Assembly: GCA_903847545.1 (NCBI GenBank)
Contig: CAINDZ010000383.1
Span: 1 to 17,262, forward strand
Direction: 5' to 3'
From: an uncultured bacterium
GTDB taxonomy: Bacteria > Krumholzibacteriota > Krumholzibacteriia > LZORAL124-64-63
DNA: 17,262 nucleotides
The notes below the pieces were generated by a model that was not told the DNA's origin, did no database searches, and worked only from the letters and a program-made list of their open reading frames with translations. Every line of letters starts with the position of its first letter. Positions within the stretch are counted from its first letter, which is position 1. Of the stretch, positions 9,143-15,741 are shown one piece after another. A program made the translations under genes and the position numbers.

Positions 9143-10191
9143 GATCCCGGATTCGTCGCATGGCGGGCGCACTGGCGGCCGCTTCAGCGCTGTGGGTGGC
9201 CGGCCCGTCGCGCGCGGGCAACGTGATCGACCTCTACGGCGGCGAGAACGTGGGCACCGCCAGCGCCCAGTTCCTGCGCATCCCCGTCGGCGCGCGGGCG
9301 GTGGCCATGGGCCAGGCCTACTCGTCGCTGGCGACGGACGGCTCGGCCATCTTCTGGAACCCGGCGGGCCTGATGCGGACGCCCGGTCGCCGGAACTTCT
9401 TCGCCGAGCACACCGCCTGGACCGCGGGCATCGACCTCGACTACGCGGCCTACCACCGGCGCGGCCAGAATTTCGCGCACGGCCTCATGGTGGGCGCGCT
9501 GCGCTCGGGCGACATCCTGCGCACCGACGAGCTGCACCAGGAAGGCACCGGCCAGTACTTCAACGCCAACCAGTTCTTCGTCGGCGCCAGCCTGGCGCGG
9601 GCGATGACGGACCGCTTCTCGATCGGCTGCTCGGTCAAGTACTTCCAGGAGAACCTGGACGCCTACCAGACCAGAGCCCTGCTGGCGGACCTCGGCATCC
9701 TGTACTTCGTCGGCCTCGGCGACATGCGCGTCGGCTTCACGGTGCGGAACTTCGGGAGCGACGTGCGTCCCGGCGGCCAGCCGCCCGCGACGCCCGACGG
9801 CTACGTCCCGTCGGCGGATTTCCAGAGCTTCCCGGCGCCGACCAACGGGAGCTTCGGGACGGCGAAGACCTGGAACCTGTCGTCGGCCGTCAACCTCGTG
9901 ACCGCGGCCGACTTCAACCATCCCTCGGACTACTCCGAGAGCTTCCGGATGGGCTGCGAGCTCGGCCTGTGGAAGCAGTTGTTCCTGCGCAGCGGCTTCG
10001 AGACGAACCGTCCCGAGGGCGGTCTGGCCGCGGGCGTGGGCGTGATGCTGGAGCGCCGCCAGATGCGGGTCCGCGTCGACTACGCCTACAGCAACATGGG
10101 CGCCTTCGGGGTCGTCCACTATTTCTCGGTCGACGTGTCGCCGCTGTGGCGCCGTCCCGCCGCCAATGAACTGCCGGGGAGGTCGCGGTGA
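9136..10191 (+). CDS. PorV/PorQ-family outer membrane beta-barrel protein
   Basis: A 351-residue outer membrane protein of the PorV/PorQ (UPF0164-like, FadL-related) family. The ATG at 9136 overlaps the receptor stop by 7 bp and has GGTGA (9124-9128) upstream. An in-frame ATG at 9160 is a weaker alternative. A signal peptide ends near SRA|GN. The family signature spans residues 49-79: IPVGARAVAMGQAYSSLATD then FWNPAGL. The remainder alternates in beta-strand fashion with many Tyr/Phe. In type IX secretion, PorV binds the C-terminal sorting domains of cargo and carries them from the translocon to the attachment complex. Having such a protein in the same transcription unit as a sorting-domain protein suggests a dedicated partner, but that is inference. 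A general porin-like role is possible. Confidence 0.88.
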   Translation: MVGSRIRRMAGALAAASALWVAGPSRAGNVIDLYGGENVGTASAQFLRIPVGARAVAMGQAYSSLATDGSAIFWNPAGLMRTPGRRNFFAEHTAWTAGIDLDYAAYHRRGQNFAHGLMVGALRSGDILRTDELHQEGTGQYFNANQFFVGASLARAMTDRFSIGCSVKYFQENLDAYQTRALLADLGILYFVGLGDMRVGFTVRNFGSDVRPGGQPPATPDGYVPSADFQSFPAPTNGSFGTAKTWNLSSAVNLVTAADFNHPSDYSESFRMGCELGLWKQLFLRSGFETNRPEGGLAAGVGVMLERRQMRVRVDYAYSNMGAFGVVHYFSVDVSPLWRRPAANELPGRSR

Positions 10192-11345
10192 TGCGCCGCC
10201 CGATCCTGTTGACGGCGCTGGCGGTCGCCGGCGCGCTCGCCGTGTCCCTGTCGGTCGCGGGGTGCGGCGTGAAGATCGCGATCCCGCACGCCGAGGGGCT
10301 CTTCGCCGTCAACCCGTGGGTGATCGAGGACAGCTACGACCTGCCGGGCGTGCGGCAGGTCGCCGGCCTGCGGGACAACAGCACGCTGTTCGTGATCACG
10401 GCCGACTCGCTGCAGCGGCGGATGGCGACGAACTTCTTCTCCATCACGCACGGGACCGGCGGCCTGAGCGACGCCACGGCGCTGTGCGTCGACCCGCGCC
10501 AGGAATTCGTCCTCGTGTGGGAACAGGGCAGCCATTCCCTGTCGTGGTACAAGGCCGACGACCTGACCCGCCTGGGCACGGCCGTGCTGCCGGCCGTCGG
10601 CGCGGTGCGGGCCATGGCGGCCGACACCACGAGCATCGGCGTCCTGCCCGGCGCCGAGGCGTTCGTCTACCTGTCCGACCCCGAGGCGCAGGTCGTCCAC
10701 CGCTACGGCTTCGACGCCATCAACGGCGTGTTCTCCTACGGCATCCTGACGAACAGCATCGGCGAGGGCACGCGCTCGACCCACGATGCCTGGGGCCTGG
10801 CGGTCGACGGCGAGGCGAAGCTGCTGGTCTGCGACGCCGACACGCTGCGCAACTGGGTCATCCGTTTCGACGGGACGCCCGACTTCACGGACGTGTCGAC
10901 GACCGTCGGCGAGGACGACCCGCTGCGCGGCATGGCGGTGCCCTTCGCCGTGACGTGCGAGCCGCCCGCGATGACGGACTACGTCCTGGGCAACGCCGCC
11001 GAGTGCCTCGAGGACCCGGAGGCTCCCTGGGTCCCCGGCCCGAGCGACCAACTGGGCAAGTTCCGCTCGCCCAAGGCCGTGGCCGTCGACGGCAGCGGGC
11101 AGGTCTTCGTGGCCGACACCGGCAACAACCGCATCCAGGTGTTCACGGCCGAGGGTGAGTATGCCAAGACCTTCGGCGGCCGGGACCTGACGCCCTCGCC
11201 GGTGTCGATCGCCCTGTTCGACATCGGGACCTACCACGCCGCCTACGTCTTCGTCGTGGGCCAGGAAGACGGCAAGGTCCGGAAGTTCGTGTCCTTCGAC
11301 CGGTACGTCTACGAGAACGGGGGCGTCCCGCCGAAGCCTAACTGA
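10191..11345 (+). CDS. Lipoprotein with NHL-type beta-propeller repeats
   Basis: A 384-residue lipoprotein. GGAGG (10178-10182) serves both the ATG at 10191, which overlaps the previous stop as TGATG, and the adjacent in-frame GTG at 10188; the ATG has the better 8-base spacing. The signal peptide ends in the lipobox SVAGC with Cys25. The clearest NHL repeat is at about residues 290-325 (SPKAVAVDGSGQVFVADTGNNRIQVF). Weaker blades are visible earlier, for example WGLAVDG with VIRFDG near residue 205. NHL propellers usually act as binding surfaces, so a ligand- or protein-binding role at the cell surface or periplasm is likely. It closes the five-gene cassette. The ligand is not identifiable. 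Confidence 0.85.
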   Translation: MRRPILLTALAVAGALAVSLSVAGCGVKIAIPHAEGLFAVNPWVIEDSYDLPGVRQVAGLRDNSTLFVITADSLQRRMATNFFSITHGTGGLSDATALCVDPRQEFVLVWEQGSHSLSWYKADDLTRLGTAVLPAVGAVRAMAADTTSIGVLPGAEAFVYLSDPEAQVVHRYGFDAINGVFSYGILTNSIGEGTRSTHDAWGLAVDGEAKLLVCDADTLRNWVIRFDGTPDFTDVSTTVGEDDPLRGMAVPFAVTCEPPAMTDYVLGNAAECLEDPEAPWVPGPSDQLGKFRSPKAVAVDGSGQVFVADTGNNRIQVFTAEGEYAKTFGGRDLTPSPVSIALFDIGTYHAAYVFVVGQEDGKVRKFVSFDRYVYENGGVPPKPN

Positions 11346-11360
11346 TCCCCGCGGGGCGCG

Positions 11361-11396
11361 TTAAAGAAACTGATTAAGCCTATTCGCGTGATTGCC
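11361..11396 (+). promoter_or_regulatory. AT-rich island, probable promoter location for the chemoreceptor gene
   Basis: The stretch containing TTAAAGAAAC and TGATTAAGCCTATTC is the only AT-rich segment in the 134-bp gap before the chemoreceptor. No pair of -35 and -10 boxes has standard spacing. The promoter is placed here because of composition and position only. Confidence 0.22.
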
Positions 11397-11425
11397 GATC
11401 CCCTCCTCTGCCCGGGTCAGTCCGC

Positions 11426-11447
11426 GCCGCCCCATCCCCGGGGCGGC
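11426..11447 (+). other. Stem-loop in the leader of the chemoreceptor gene
   Basis: GCCGCCCC (11426-11433) pairs perfectly with GGGGCGGC (11440-11447) across a six-base ATCCCC loop. No T-tract follows, and the ribosome site GGGGGAGGGG begins 15 bases later. It could be a weak terminator for the upstream cassette or an RNA structure near the chemoreceptor ribosome site. Confidence 0.35.
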
Positions 11448-11479
11448 GGGGGCCGCCCGCTTGGGGGAGGGGCGTTTTC

Positions 11480-12859
11480 ATGGCGTTGCGCGAAAAAGTC
11501 ATCCTGTCGGTCGTCGCCTGCCTGCTTGCCGTCCTCGGGTTGTCGACCGTGTATAACGCGTTGTCCGTCAGGCACTTGTCGAACAGCCAGGAGGCTGCCG
11601 CGACGGAACTGACCGCCGAGAGCATCACGGCCGCCATGGCCGTCTTCGGCGAGACGGGCGACATGAACGGCCTGCAGATGTACCTCAAGAACGTCTCCGG
11701 CCTGCCGTCGCTGGTCGACGTCCACGCCGTGCGCGCCCCCGGCGTGGCGGCCGAGTTCGGCGCCCGCAAAGACGCCGACCCGCGCGACGAGATCGACCGG
11801 CAGGTGCTCACCGGCGGCAAGGATCAGGTGGCGATCGACCACAGGGCGCACACGCGGCGCACGGTGACGCCCGTCACCGCGGCCGCCAGCTGCCTGGGCT
11901 GCCACACCACCGCCAAGGAAGGCGAGGTGCTCGGCCTGGCCAGCGTCACGCTGGACACCAAGGCCGCCGACGCCGCCCTGGCGCGCGCCAGCTGGGCCAC
12001 CGTGGCCGCGGCCATCATCGCGCTGCTGGTCGTGGCCGGCGCCCTGGCCATGTTGATCAACCGCCTGGTCATCGTGCCGGTCAAGGACGTGGCCGGCCGG
12101 CTGCTGGTGGACGTGTCGAACCTGAGCGAGGCGGCCGCCGCGCTGTCGGCGACGAGCGGCAAGATGGTGGACGGCGCCAACAACCAGGCGGCCAGCCTGC
12201 AGCAGACGTCCGCGTCGCTGGAGACCATGGCCAGCCAGACCCGCGCCAACGCGGGCAGCGCCGAACAGGCCCAGTCGGTGGCCCGCGAGGCCCTCGACCA
12301 CGCGAAGCACAGCAGCGAGGCCATGACGGGCATGCTCGGCGCCATCGCCGAGATCAAGACCTCGAGTGACCGCACCGCGCAGATCCTCAAGACCATCGAC
12401 GAGATCGCCTTCCAGACGAACCTGCTGGCCCTCAACGCCGCGGTGGAGGCCGCGCGCGCCGGCGACGCCGGCCGCGGCTTCGCCGTGGTGGCCGAGGAGG
12501 TCCGCAACCTGGCGCAGCGCAGCGCCCGGGCGGCCCAGGAGACGACGGCCCTGATCGAGGCCTCGCGCCAGAGCGCCGACCACGGCGTCCAGGCGTCGAA
12601 ACAGGTGGGCGGCATCCTGGACGAGATCACCCGCAATATCGACCAGACGGTGGCCCTGATGGCCCGGGTCGTGACCTCGAGCGAGGAGCAGGCCGACGGC
12701 ATCGGCCAGATCCGGATGGCGGTCGGCCAGATCGACCAGGTCAGCCAGGGCAACGCCCAGATCGCGGCCCAGAGCGAGGCCGCCAGCGAGAACCTCAACC
12801 AGATGGGCGCGGGCCTGGGCGAGGTCTCGGACCAGCTGACCCGGATGGTCGGGCGCTGA
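11480..12859 (+). CDS. Methyl-accepting chemotaxis protein with periplasmic haem c sensor domain
   Basis: A 459-residue transmembrane chemoreceptor. The ATG at 11480 has GGAGG nine bases upstream. TM1 is at about residues 7-27 and TM2 at about 172-195, enclosing a small periplasmic domain of about 145 residues. Just before TM2 lies SCLGCHTTAKEGEVLGLASV, with a CxxCH haem c site at Cys138, Cys141 and His142. This resembles haem-containing chemoreceptors and kinases of Geobacter and relatives. The segment after TM2 (VIVPVKDVAG) is a short or degenerate HAMP. The cytoplasmic coiled coil carries the highly conserved hairpin tip from residue 306 (IDEIAFQTNLLALNAAVEAA, then RGFAVVAEEVRNLAQRS), which binds CheA and CheW. 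There is no C-terminal CheR-tethering pentapeptide. No other chemotaxis gene lies nearby, so it must signal to a pathway encoded elsewhere. Confidence 0.93.
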   Translation: MALREKVILSVVACLLAVLGLSTVYNALSVRHLSNSQEAAATELTAESITAAMAVFGETGDMNGLQMYLKNVSGLPSLVDVHAVRAPGVAAEFGARKDADPRDEIDRQVLTGGKDQVAIDHRAHTRRTVTPVTAAASCLGCHTTAKEGEVLGLASVTLDTKAADAALARASWATVAAAIIALLVVAGALAMLINRLVIVPVKDVAGRLLVDVSNLSEAAAALSATSGKMVDGANNQAASLQQTSASLETMASQTRANAGSAEQAQSVAREALDHAKHSSEAMTGMLGAIAEIKTSSDRTAQILKTIDEIAFQTNLLALNAAVEAARAGDAGRGFAVVAEEVRNLAQRSARAAQETTALIEASRQSADHGVQASKQVGGILDEITRNIDQTVALMARVVTSSEEQADGIGQIRMAVGQIDQVSQGNAQIAAQSEAASENLNQMGAGLGEVSDQLTRMVGR

Positions 12860-12917
12860 CCGCCGCCGGGCACGACCCCGGGCCGGTTTGAGGCTGGCCG
12901 CGGGGGCCTCCAGGCGG

Positions 12918-12923
12918 TAATAT
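12918..12923 (+). promoter_or_regulatory. Possible -10 element upstream of the kinase-deaminase-tpiA cluster
   Basis: TAATAT (12918-12923) stands out in a very GC-rich 195-bp gap and matches four of six -10 consensus positions. The correctly spaced -35 position (TGGCCG, 12895-12900) is poor. It would start a leader of roughly 125 nt before the GTG at 13055. Apart from this and two copies of TGCTACC (12972 and 12986), I see nothing in the gap. Confidence 0.25.
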
Positions 12924-13054
12924 TCCGGCAGACGTAACGGCGGCCCGGGGCGGCTCACGTCCCGGGTCGCCTGCTACCTGTCGCTTGCTACCCGCCGTCC
13001 GGCGACCGGGGCCCCCGCCCGCCCGCCCCGGCCGGCCCGCCGGAAGGCCCCAGC

Positions 13055-13744
13055 GTGGATCTCAGGACCCTCAAGCGCCAGTTCCCCAAGAAGGACCAGC
13101 CGTCGACGCCGTTCTTCCTGTCGATCGCCGGCAACATCGGCGTCGGCAAGAGCATGATCACGACGATGCTCGGCGAGGTCTTCGGCTGGCGGATGTTCTA
13201 CGAGCCGGTCATCAACAACCCGTACCTGGACGACTACTACCGCGACATGACGCGGTGGAGCTTCCACCTGCAGGTGTACTTCCTGAGCAAGCGCTTCGAG
13301 GTGCAGCGCCAGATCCTGACGCAGCCGGGCTCGGCTGTGCAGGACCGGACGATCTACGAGGACGTCGAGATCTTCGCGCCGACGCTGCATCGCCGTGGCT
13401 GCATGGACGACCGCGACTACGAGAACTACCGCGAGATCTTCCGCAACATGACCGCCTTCCTGCACCCGCCCGACCTGATCCTGTACCTGAAGTGCCGGCC
13501 CGAGACGGCGCTCGACCGCATCAAGCAGCGCGCGCGCAGCTGCGAGTCGGACATCCCGATCGACTTCCTGCGCGACCTCGACGCGGCGTACACGGACTGG
13601 ATCGATCGCGCGCCGGCGCTGTGCCCCGTGCGCGTCCTCGACACCGAGCAGGTCAACCTGCGCGACGACCCCGCCGCGCAGGCGGAGTTGCTGGGCATGA
13701 TCCGCGAGTTCCACCACGAGAAGCACGAGCGGACGGCCGGCTGA
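13055..13744 (+). CDS. Deoxynucleoside kinase (dNK / deoxyadenosine-deoxyguanosine kinase family)
   Basis: A 229-residue cytoplasmic kinase that transfers phosphate from a nucleoside triphosphate to a deoxynucleoside in the salvage pathway. The GTG at 13055 has GGAAGG seven bases upstream. The P-loop GNIGVGKS spans residues 26-33 (Lys32). Glu50 in YEPV is the expected catalytic base. DRT at 97-99 with following IYEDVEIFA corresponds to the family DRS motif, with Thr in place of Ser. YLKCRPE and the arginine-rich RIKQRAR form the base-recognition and lid region. Length fits bacterial dGK/dAK enzymes (about 205-230). Substrate choice between dA, dG, dC and dT cannot be read from the motifs. It starts a cluster of four genes and is followed after 24 bp by an adenosine-deaminase-like gene. 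Confidence 0.92.
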   Translation: MDLRTLKRQFPKKDQPSTPFFLSIAGNIGVGKSMITTMLGEVFGWRMFYEPVINNPYLDDYYRDMTRWSFHLQVYFLSKRFEVQRQILTQPGSAVQDRTIYEDVEIFAPTLHRRGCMDDRDYENYREIFRNMTAFLHPPDLILYLKCRPETALDRIKQRARSCESDIPIDFLRDLDAAYTDWIDRAPALCPVRVLDTEQVNLRDDPAAQAELLGMIREFHHEKHERTAG

Positions 13745-13768
13745 GCGCCGGCCGTCGCGGAGGCGGCG

Positions 13769-14887
13769 TTGAAATTGGGCAACTATCGACCGAGCGACAT
13801 GCTGCGCGGGCGCGCCATCGGCGACGACGTGCTGCGCCTGCTGCCGAAGACCGACCTGCACTGCCACCTGGACGGCTCGCTGCGGCTGGCGACGTTCATG
13901 GAACTGGGGCGGGCCGCCGGGATGGACATGCCGGGCGACGAGGAGGCCGTCCGCGCCCGCTACTTCCCGCCCGACCGCCAGGCCGTGACCAACGAGTTCC
14001 TGCGGCACTTCGACCACACGACGGCCGTCCTGCAGGACGAGGCCTCGCTGGCGCGCGTCGCGCGGGAGCTGGCCGAGGACTTCGCGGCCGAGTCGGTGTG
14101 GTGCCTCGAGGTGCGCTTCTGCCCGCTGTTGCACCAGGCGAAGGGGATGACCGGCGACCAGGCGGTGGCCGCCGTGCGCCGCGGCCTGGACGAGGCGCAG
14201 GCGCGCACGGGCATCACCGCGAACATCATCGTGACGGGCCTGCGGCAGATCGACCCGGCGCGCTCGCTGGAGATGGCGCACCTGGCCGTCGACTGGAAGG
14301 GGCGCGGCGTCGTGGCCTTCGACCTGGCCGGCGACGAGTCGGACAACCCGCCCAAGCGCCACGCCGAGTCGTTCTATCACGTGATGAACAACAACCAGAA
14401 CGTGACCATCCACGCGGGCGAGGGGTTCGGCGCCGCGTCGATCCACCAGGCCCTGCACCGCTGCGGCGCCAACCGCATCGGGCACGGCACGCGCCTGGAG
14501 GAGGACCCGGACCTGCTGGCCTACGTGGCCAACAACCGCGTGCCGCTGGAGGTCTGCCTGTCCAGCAACCTGCAGAGCTGCGTGGTCGACGACCTGGCCC
14601 GGCACCCCTTCCGGCACTACCTGCAGAAGGGCGTGCGCGTCTGCCTGAACACCGACAACACGCTGTTCGCGCGCACTTCGCCGGCGAACGAGCTGCGGCT
14701 GGCGGTCGACACCTTCGACCTGACGCTGCTCGAGACCGAGAACCTGCTGATCAACGGCTTCAAGAGCGCGTTCCTGGCCGAGAAGCGCAAGCGCGAGATG
14801 GTCGTCGCCGCCCTGGCGCGCTTCACGGCGCTGCGCGACGAGCTGGACCTGGACGAGCGCCCCCTGGGCAGCGCCCCGAACGCCTGA
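13769..14887 (+). CDS. add: Adenosine deaminase family protein
   Basis: A 372-residue metal-dependent deaminase of the amidohydrolase superfamily, expected to convert adenosine or deoxyadenosine to the inosine form. The TTG at 13769 is preferred because GGAGG (13759-13763) lies five bases upstream; the ATG at 13799 lacks a ribosome site. Zinc and catalytic residues are in place: DLHCHLDGS with His31 and His33, HAGE at 215-218 with the catalytic Glu218, RIGHG with His239, and CLNTDNT with Asp296. Length matches the adenosine deaminase family. Related enzymes in the same family deaminate adenine or 6-amino-6-deoxyfutalosine (menaquinone route), so substrate is not certain. Its place beside a deoxynucleoside kinase supports nucleoside salvage. 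Confidence 0.88.
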   Translation: MKLGNYRPSDMLRGRAIGDDVLRLLPKTDLHCHLDGSLRLATFMELGRAAGMDMPGDEEAVRARYFPPDRQAVTNEFLRHFDHTTAVLQDEASLARVARELAEDFAAESVWCLEVRFCPLLHQAKGMTGDQAVAAVRRGLDEAQARTGITANIIVTGLRQIDPARSLEMAHLAVDWKGRGVVAFDLAGDESDNPPKRHAESFYHVMNNNQNVTIHAGEGFGAASIHQALHRCGANRIGHGTRLEEDPDLLAYVANNRVPLEVCLSSNLQSCVVDDLARHPFRHYLQKGVRVCLNTDNTLFARTSPANELRLAVDTFDLTLLETENLLINGFKSAFLAEKRKREMVVAALARFTALRDELDLDERPLGSAPNA

Positions 14888-14888
14888 A

Positions 14889-14909
14889 CCGGGCGCCCGT
14901 CCGGGCGCC
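14889..14909 (+). repeat. Combined direct and inverted repeat between add and tpiA
   Basis: CCGGGCGCC occurs at 14889-14897 and again at 14901-14909. The arrangement also forms a 7-bp stem, GGCGCCC (14892-14898) with GGGCGCC (14903-14909), around a GTCC loop. It ends four bases before the AAGGAG of tpiA. No T-tract is present, so it may be an RNA structure in the operon rather than a terminator. Confidence 0.5.
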
Positions 14910-14926
14910 GACAAGGAGACCGTCCC

Positions 14927-15697
14927 ATGCGTCGCTACCTGGTCGCCGGCAACTGGAAGATGAACCTGGGCCCGGCCGCGGGCCGCGAACTGGCCGCGGG
15001 CGTGTCCGACCGCCTGCGTGGCCGCGTGCTGCGCGGCGACGTGCTCGTCTGCCCGCCGTACGTGACCATCCCGGCGGTGGCCGCGGTCGCCGACGGCAAC
15101 CCGGTGCTGCTGGGCGCGCAGAACTGCGGCGACCAGGACAGCGGCGCCTTCACGGGCGAGGTCGGCCCGTCGATGCTGAAGGAGGCCGGCGCGCAGTACG
15201 TCATCATCGCGCACAGCGAGCGCCGCCAGTACCAGCGCGAGGACGACGAGCTCTTCGTGCGCAAGATCAACCTTGTGCACGCCTGCGGCCTGAAGGCCAT
15301 CTTCTGCTACGGCGAGCTGCTGGGCGAGCGCAAGGCCGGCCGCGAGCGCGACGTCGTGCGCGCCCAGCTGGAAGGCGTGCTTCCGAAACTGCAGTACGCC
15401 GACCCCTACAACACCGTGCTGGCCTACGAGCCCGTCTGGGCCATCGGCACGGGCGAGACGGCGACGCCGGAGCAGGCCCAGGAGATGCACGCCTGGTCGC
15501 GCGAAGTCGTCGCCCGCCTGCTCGGCGACGGCCCGGCCGGCAACATGCGCATCCTTTACGGCGGCAGCTGCAAGGCGTCCAACGCCCGCGAGCTGTTCGG
15601 CCAGAAGGACGTGGACGGCGGCCTGATCGGCGGCGCCAGCCTGAAGGTCGACGACTTCGTCGGCATCGTCGAGGGCGCCGAGGCCGCCCTCGGCTGA
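14927..15697 (+). CDS. tpiA: Triosephosphate isomerase
   Basis: A 256-residue TIM-barrel enzyme that interconverts dihydroxyacetone phosphate and glyceraldehyde 3-phosphate in glycolysis and gluconeogenesis. The ATG at 14927 has AAGGAG eight bases upstream. Catalytic residues are present: Asn9 and Lys11 in GNWKMN, His96 in IIAHSERR, and Glu168 in AYEPVWAIGTG, the last also forming the mobile loop 6. The phosphate-binding YGGS and IGGASL motifs close the barrel. Two positions differ from the common pattern: Ala95 replaces the usual Gly before the catalytic His, and FCYGE replaces CVGE. Length is normal. The gene sits 39 bp after add and 44 bp before the peptidase, so co-transcription is likely, although there is no metabolic link to the neighbours. 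Confidence 0.97.
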   Translation: MRRYLVAGNWKMNLGPAAGRELAAGVSDRLRGRVLRGDVLVCPPYVTIPAVAAVADGNPVLLGAQNCGDQDSGAFTGEVGPSMLKEAGAQYVIIAHSERRQYQREDDELFVRKINLVHACGLKAIFCYGELLGERKAGRERDVVRAQLEGVLPKLQYADPYNTVLAYEPVWAIGTGETATPEQAQEMHAWSREVVARLLGDGPAGNMRILYGGSCKASNARELFGQKDVDGGLIGGASLKVDDFVGIVEGAEAALG

Positions 15698-15741
15698 GCC
15701 TTCCCGGCACATCGACCACCACCAGGACCAAGGAGCCCGAC

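Noticed and set aside
11347..11356. The palindrome CCCCGCGGGG just after the last cassette gene, as a terminator.
   Set aside because: It is self-complementary without a loop and has no following T-tract.
11362..11401. A FliA (sigma28)-like promoter for the chemoreceptor, from TAAAG plus GCCGAT or GCCTATTC.
   Set aside because: The spacing is wrong: 24 bases to GCCGAT, and 8 to GCCTATTC, instead of about 11, with mismatches in both boxes.
12974..15712. A 912-codon open frame on the minus strand across the kinase, deaminase and isomerase genes.
   Set aside because: It spans three well-supported plus-strand genes and their gaps, shows no recognisable domain, and has shadow-type composition.
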